Positions 5,559 to 6,542 of a stretch of 6,542 bases of DNA are shown here, one piece after another. This DNA comes from Candidatus Falkowiibacteriota bacterium (GTDB taxonomy: Archaea; Iainarchaeota; Iainarchaeia; Iainarchaeales; GCA-2688035). The notes under the pieces were generated by a model. The model had not been told where the DNA came from. It did no database searches and was given only the letters and a program-made list of their open reading frames with translations. Location: assembly GCA_017610485.1 (NCBI GenBank), contig JAFCBY010000061.1:1-6542 (forward strand), given 5' to 3'. Both the position numbers and the translations under genes were made by a program. Each line of letters starts with the position of its first letter. Positions within the stretch are counted from its first letter, which is position 1.

Positions 5559-5710
5559 AAAAGCTGAAAAAAACAGTTGAGACCAGGGCAACTGCAGGAA
5601 AAAGGCAAAAAAGCCCTGATTCCAGGCAAGAAAAATTGCCAAATTACACTTATTTGAATGAAACACCATTCAAATTAGAAAAACAGGAGGTGAAAAAGGC
5701 AAATGGCTAA
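5555..5710 (+). CDS. 51-residue Lys-rich hypothetical mini-protein
   Basis: This frame starts at an ATG that overlaps the giant gene's TGA stop (ATGA), the classic arrangement for translational coupling, and has GGAGAT six bases upstream. The product begins MKKLKKTVETR, contains the hydrophilic segment KLPNYTYLNETPF and ends EVKKANG. It is strongly basic and has no hydrophobic helix, so it should be cytoplasmic. Its composition resembles the Lys-rich N-terminal stretches of the two large flanking proteins. I know no family for it. It overlaps the next gene by eight bases and carries that gene's Shine-Dalgarno motif. It may be a real small protein, a leader peptide that keeps ribosomes on the message, or a decayed duplicate of a neighbouring N-terminus. 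Confidence 0.5.
   Translation: MKKLKKTVETRATAGKRQKSPDSRQEKLPNYTYLNETPFKLEKQEVKKANG
5686..5692 (+). promoter_or_regulatory. GGAGGTG Shine-Dalgarno of the last gene
   Basis: A full GGAGGTG match ends ten bases before ATG 5703, a slightly long spacing. No comparable motif precedes the next in-frame ATG (5778). The motif is identical to the one used by the giant gene. Confidence 0.75.
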
Positions 5711-6542
5711 ACATAACACTGCCCTAGAAGAATTAGGCAAAATCACGCTATTGAAGAAAAGAACAAGCAACGCGGTGATGGCCAAGCAAGATAAAAAGGG
5801 TGAATCAGCCAAATTAGAAAACAAACTGTTCCCAAAATTCAATAATAATAAAGCAGTGTTATGTAGAAGTAGAGAATTTGGTAAAAAAGGCAAAAAAGCG
5901 GAAAAAACAGCCTTTTTCGGCAAAAACAAGGCAATTCTTGCAATTGCAATAAGCCTTATACTGATAATGCCAATTGCAGCAGCAATTCCGGAACTGTTCA
6001 CAGTGCAAGGCATGCTGAGAAACTCAAGCGGCACAGCCCTAAATGGCAACTACGACTTTGAATTCATTCTGTACGACAGCAATGAAAGCAGCAAAAACCT
6101 CTTGTGGAGCGAAACCAGAACTCTGAATATAAGCGACGGAGTCTTCAATGCGGTTATTGGAGATGGAAACACGCAAACAGAAATAAACACCCTTGACTTC
6201 AATAGTAACCTATGGCTCGGCATAGTTGTGGAAGGCGAAGAGCAGACACCACTAATCAGGTTTACATCAATTGGATCGGCATTTGTTTCAAAGAAAACAA
6301 TGTCAATTGACCTAAACGCATTCCAAAACTTCTCTGACTTCAACAAGCTATATGAATCAGTATTTGACCTGAACAGATTCTACTACCAGAAAACAGACAT
6401 CAACGCAGAATTCGCGCCATACATCGGAGCAACAAAAGACCTAAACCTAAACACACAAGGAATCAAAGCATTCGGAGACGTAAACCTAAACCTAATCTAC
6501 GCAAACTACTTCTTCGGAAACGGCGCCGGTTTAACAGGAATA
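5703..6542 (+). CDS. N-terminal 280 aa of a second large secreted protein (runs off window)
   Basis: The frame is open from ATG 5703 to the window edge, so the gene is 3'-truncated by the window and not by mutation. Residues 1-76 are hydrophilic and Lys-rich (KKGKKAEK). A hydrophobic helix (about 77-94, AILAIAISLILIMPIAAA) ends AAA before IPELF, compatible with a cleaved signal peptide. Residues about 98-200 (FTVQGMLRNSSG, NYDFEFILYDS, LWSET, DGVFNAVIGDG, LWLGIVVEGEE) form a beta-rich domain found at the start of many large secreted proteins. Residues about 238-280 (FAPYIGATKDLNLNTQGI, NGAGLTGI) resemble the Y-x-GAT-x-D-L and G-x-GAGLTG motifs that begin repetitive beta-helix or tail-fibre-like stalks in phage and bacterial proteins. 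Expect a long repetitive shaft beyond the window. It overlaps the 51-aa gene by eight bases and probably shares its message. The start is set by the GGAGGTG at 5686. Confidence 0.85.
   Translation, partial: MAKHNTALEELGKITLLKKRTSNAVMAKQDKKGESAKLENKLFPKFNNNKAVLCRSREFGKKGKKAEKTAFFGKNKAILAIAISLILIMPIAAAIPELFTVQGMLRNSSGTALNGNYDFEFILYDSNESSKNLLWSETRTLNISDGVFNAVIGDGNTQTEINTLDFNSNLWLGIVVEGEEQTPLIRFTSIGSAFVSKKTMSIDLNAFQNFSDFNKLYESVFDLNRFYYQKTDINAEFAPYIGATKDLNLNTQGIKAFGDVNLNLIYANYFFGNGAGLTGI

Overview
The window looks like part of a genome of a DPANN-type archaeon (the Woesearchaeota, Pacearchaeota, Aenigmarchaeota and Diapherotrites circle), encoding a cluster of very large, modular cell-surface proteins. 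The archaeal reading is an inference. It rests on Shine-Dalgarno motifs of the GGAGGTG type, a giant secreted protein with the A-x-HLD / E-Y-V-R-V-T-F-E / F-D-Y-I-V-D-P module that I associate with DPANN surface proteins, Ig-like and LamG/DUF2341 modules, and an AT-rich TATA-like element before the first gene. No rRNA, tRNA or core housekeeping gene is present to fix the phylum.

Layout: bases 1-91 hold the probable tail of an upstream gene containing a 27-base tandem repeat. Bases 101-122 form a small hairpin plus T-run that may be its terminator. Bases 123-241 hold no convincing gene but have promoter-like AT-rich elements. From 242 onward everything is on the + strand as a compact overlapping run: a ~77-residue unknown protein (242-475), a ~1701-residue surface protein (GTG start at 453, stop at 5558), a 51-residue basic mini-protein (5555-5710) and the first 280 residues of another large surface protein (5703 to the window edge). 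Neighbouring genes overlap by 23, 4 and 8 bases, and three of the four starts have a clear Shine-Dalgarno match, so co-transcription and translational coupling are likely.

The giant protein is the highlight. After a 37-residue Lys-rich cytoplasmic stretch and a signal/anchor helix come a doubled Cys/Asp-rich motif, the DPANN surface module, an exactly seven-fold 39-residue repeat that should close as a seven-bladed beta-propeller, an Ig-like domain and two copies of a ~125-residue Ig-like unit. The second copy is split open between its two cysteines by a LamG domain, and that LamG is itself split by a complete DUF2341+LamG cassette, a three-level nested architecture. Codon use inside the innermost cassette differs visibly from the surrounding protein, suggesting a later acquisition.

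The two large proteins probably act together at the cell surface, in adhesion, carbohydrate binding or partner recognition. That is inference from domain types; no enzyme active site was recognised.
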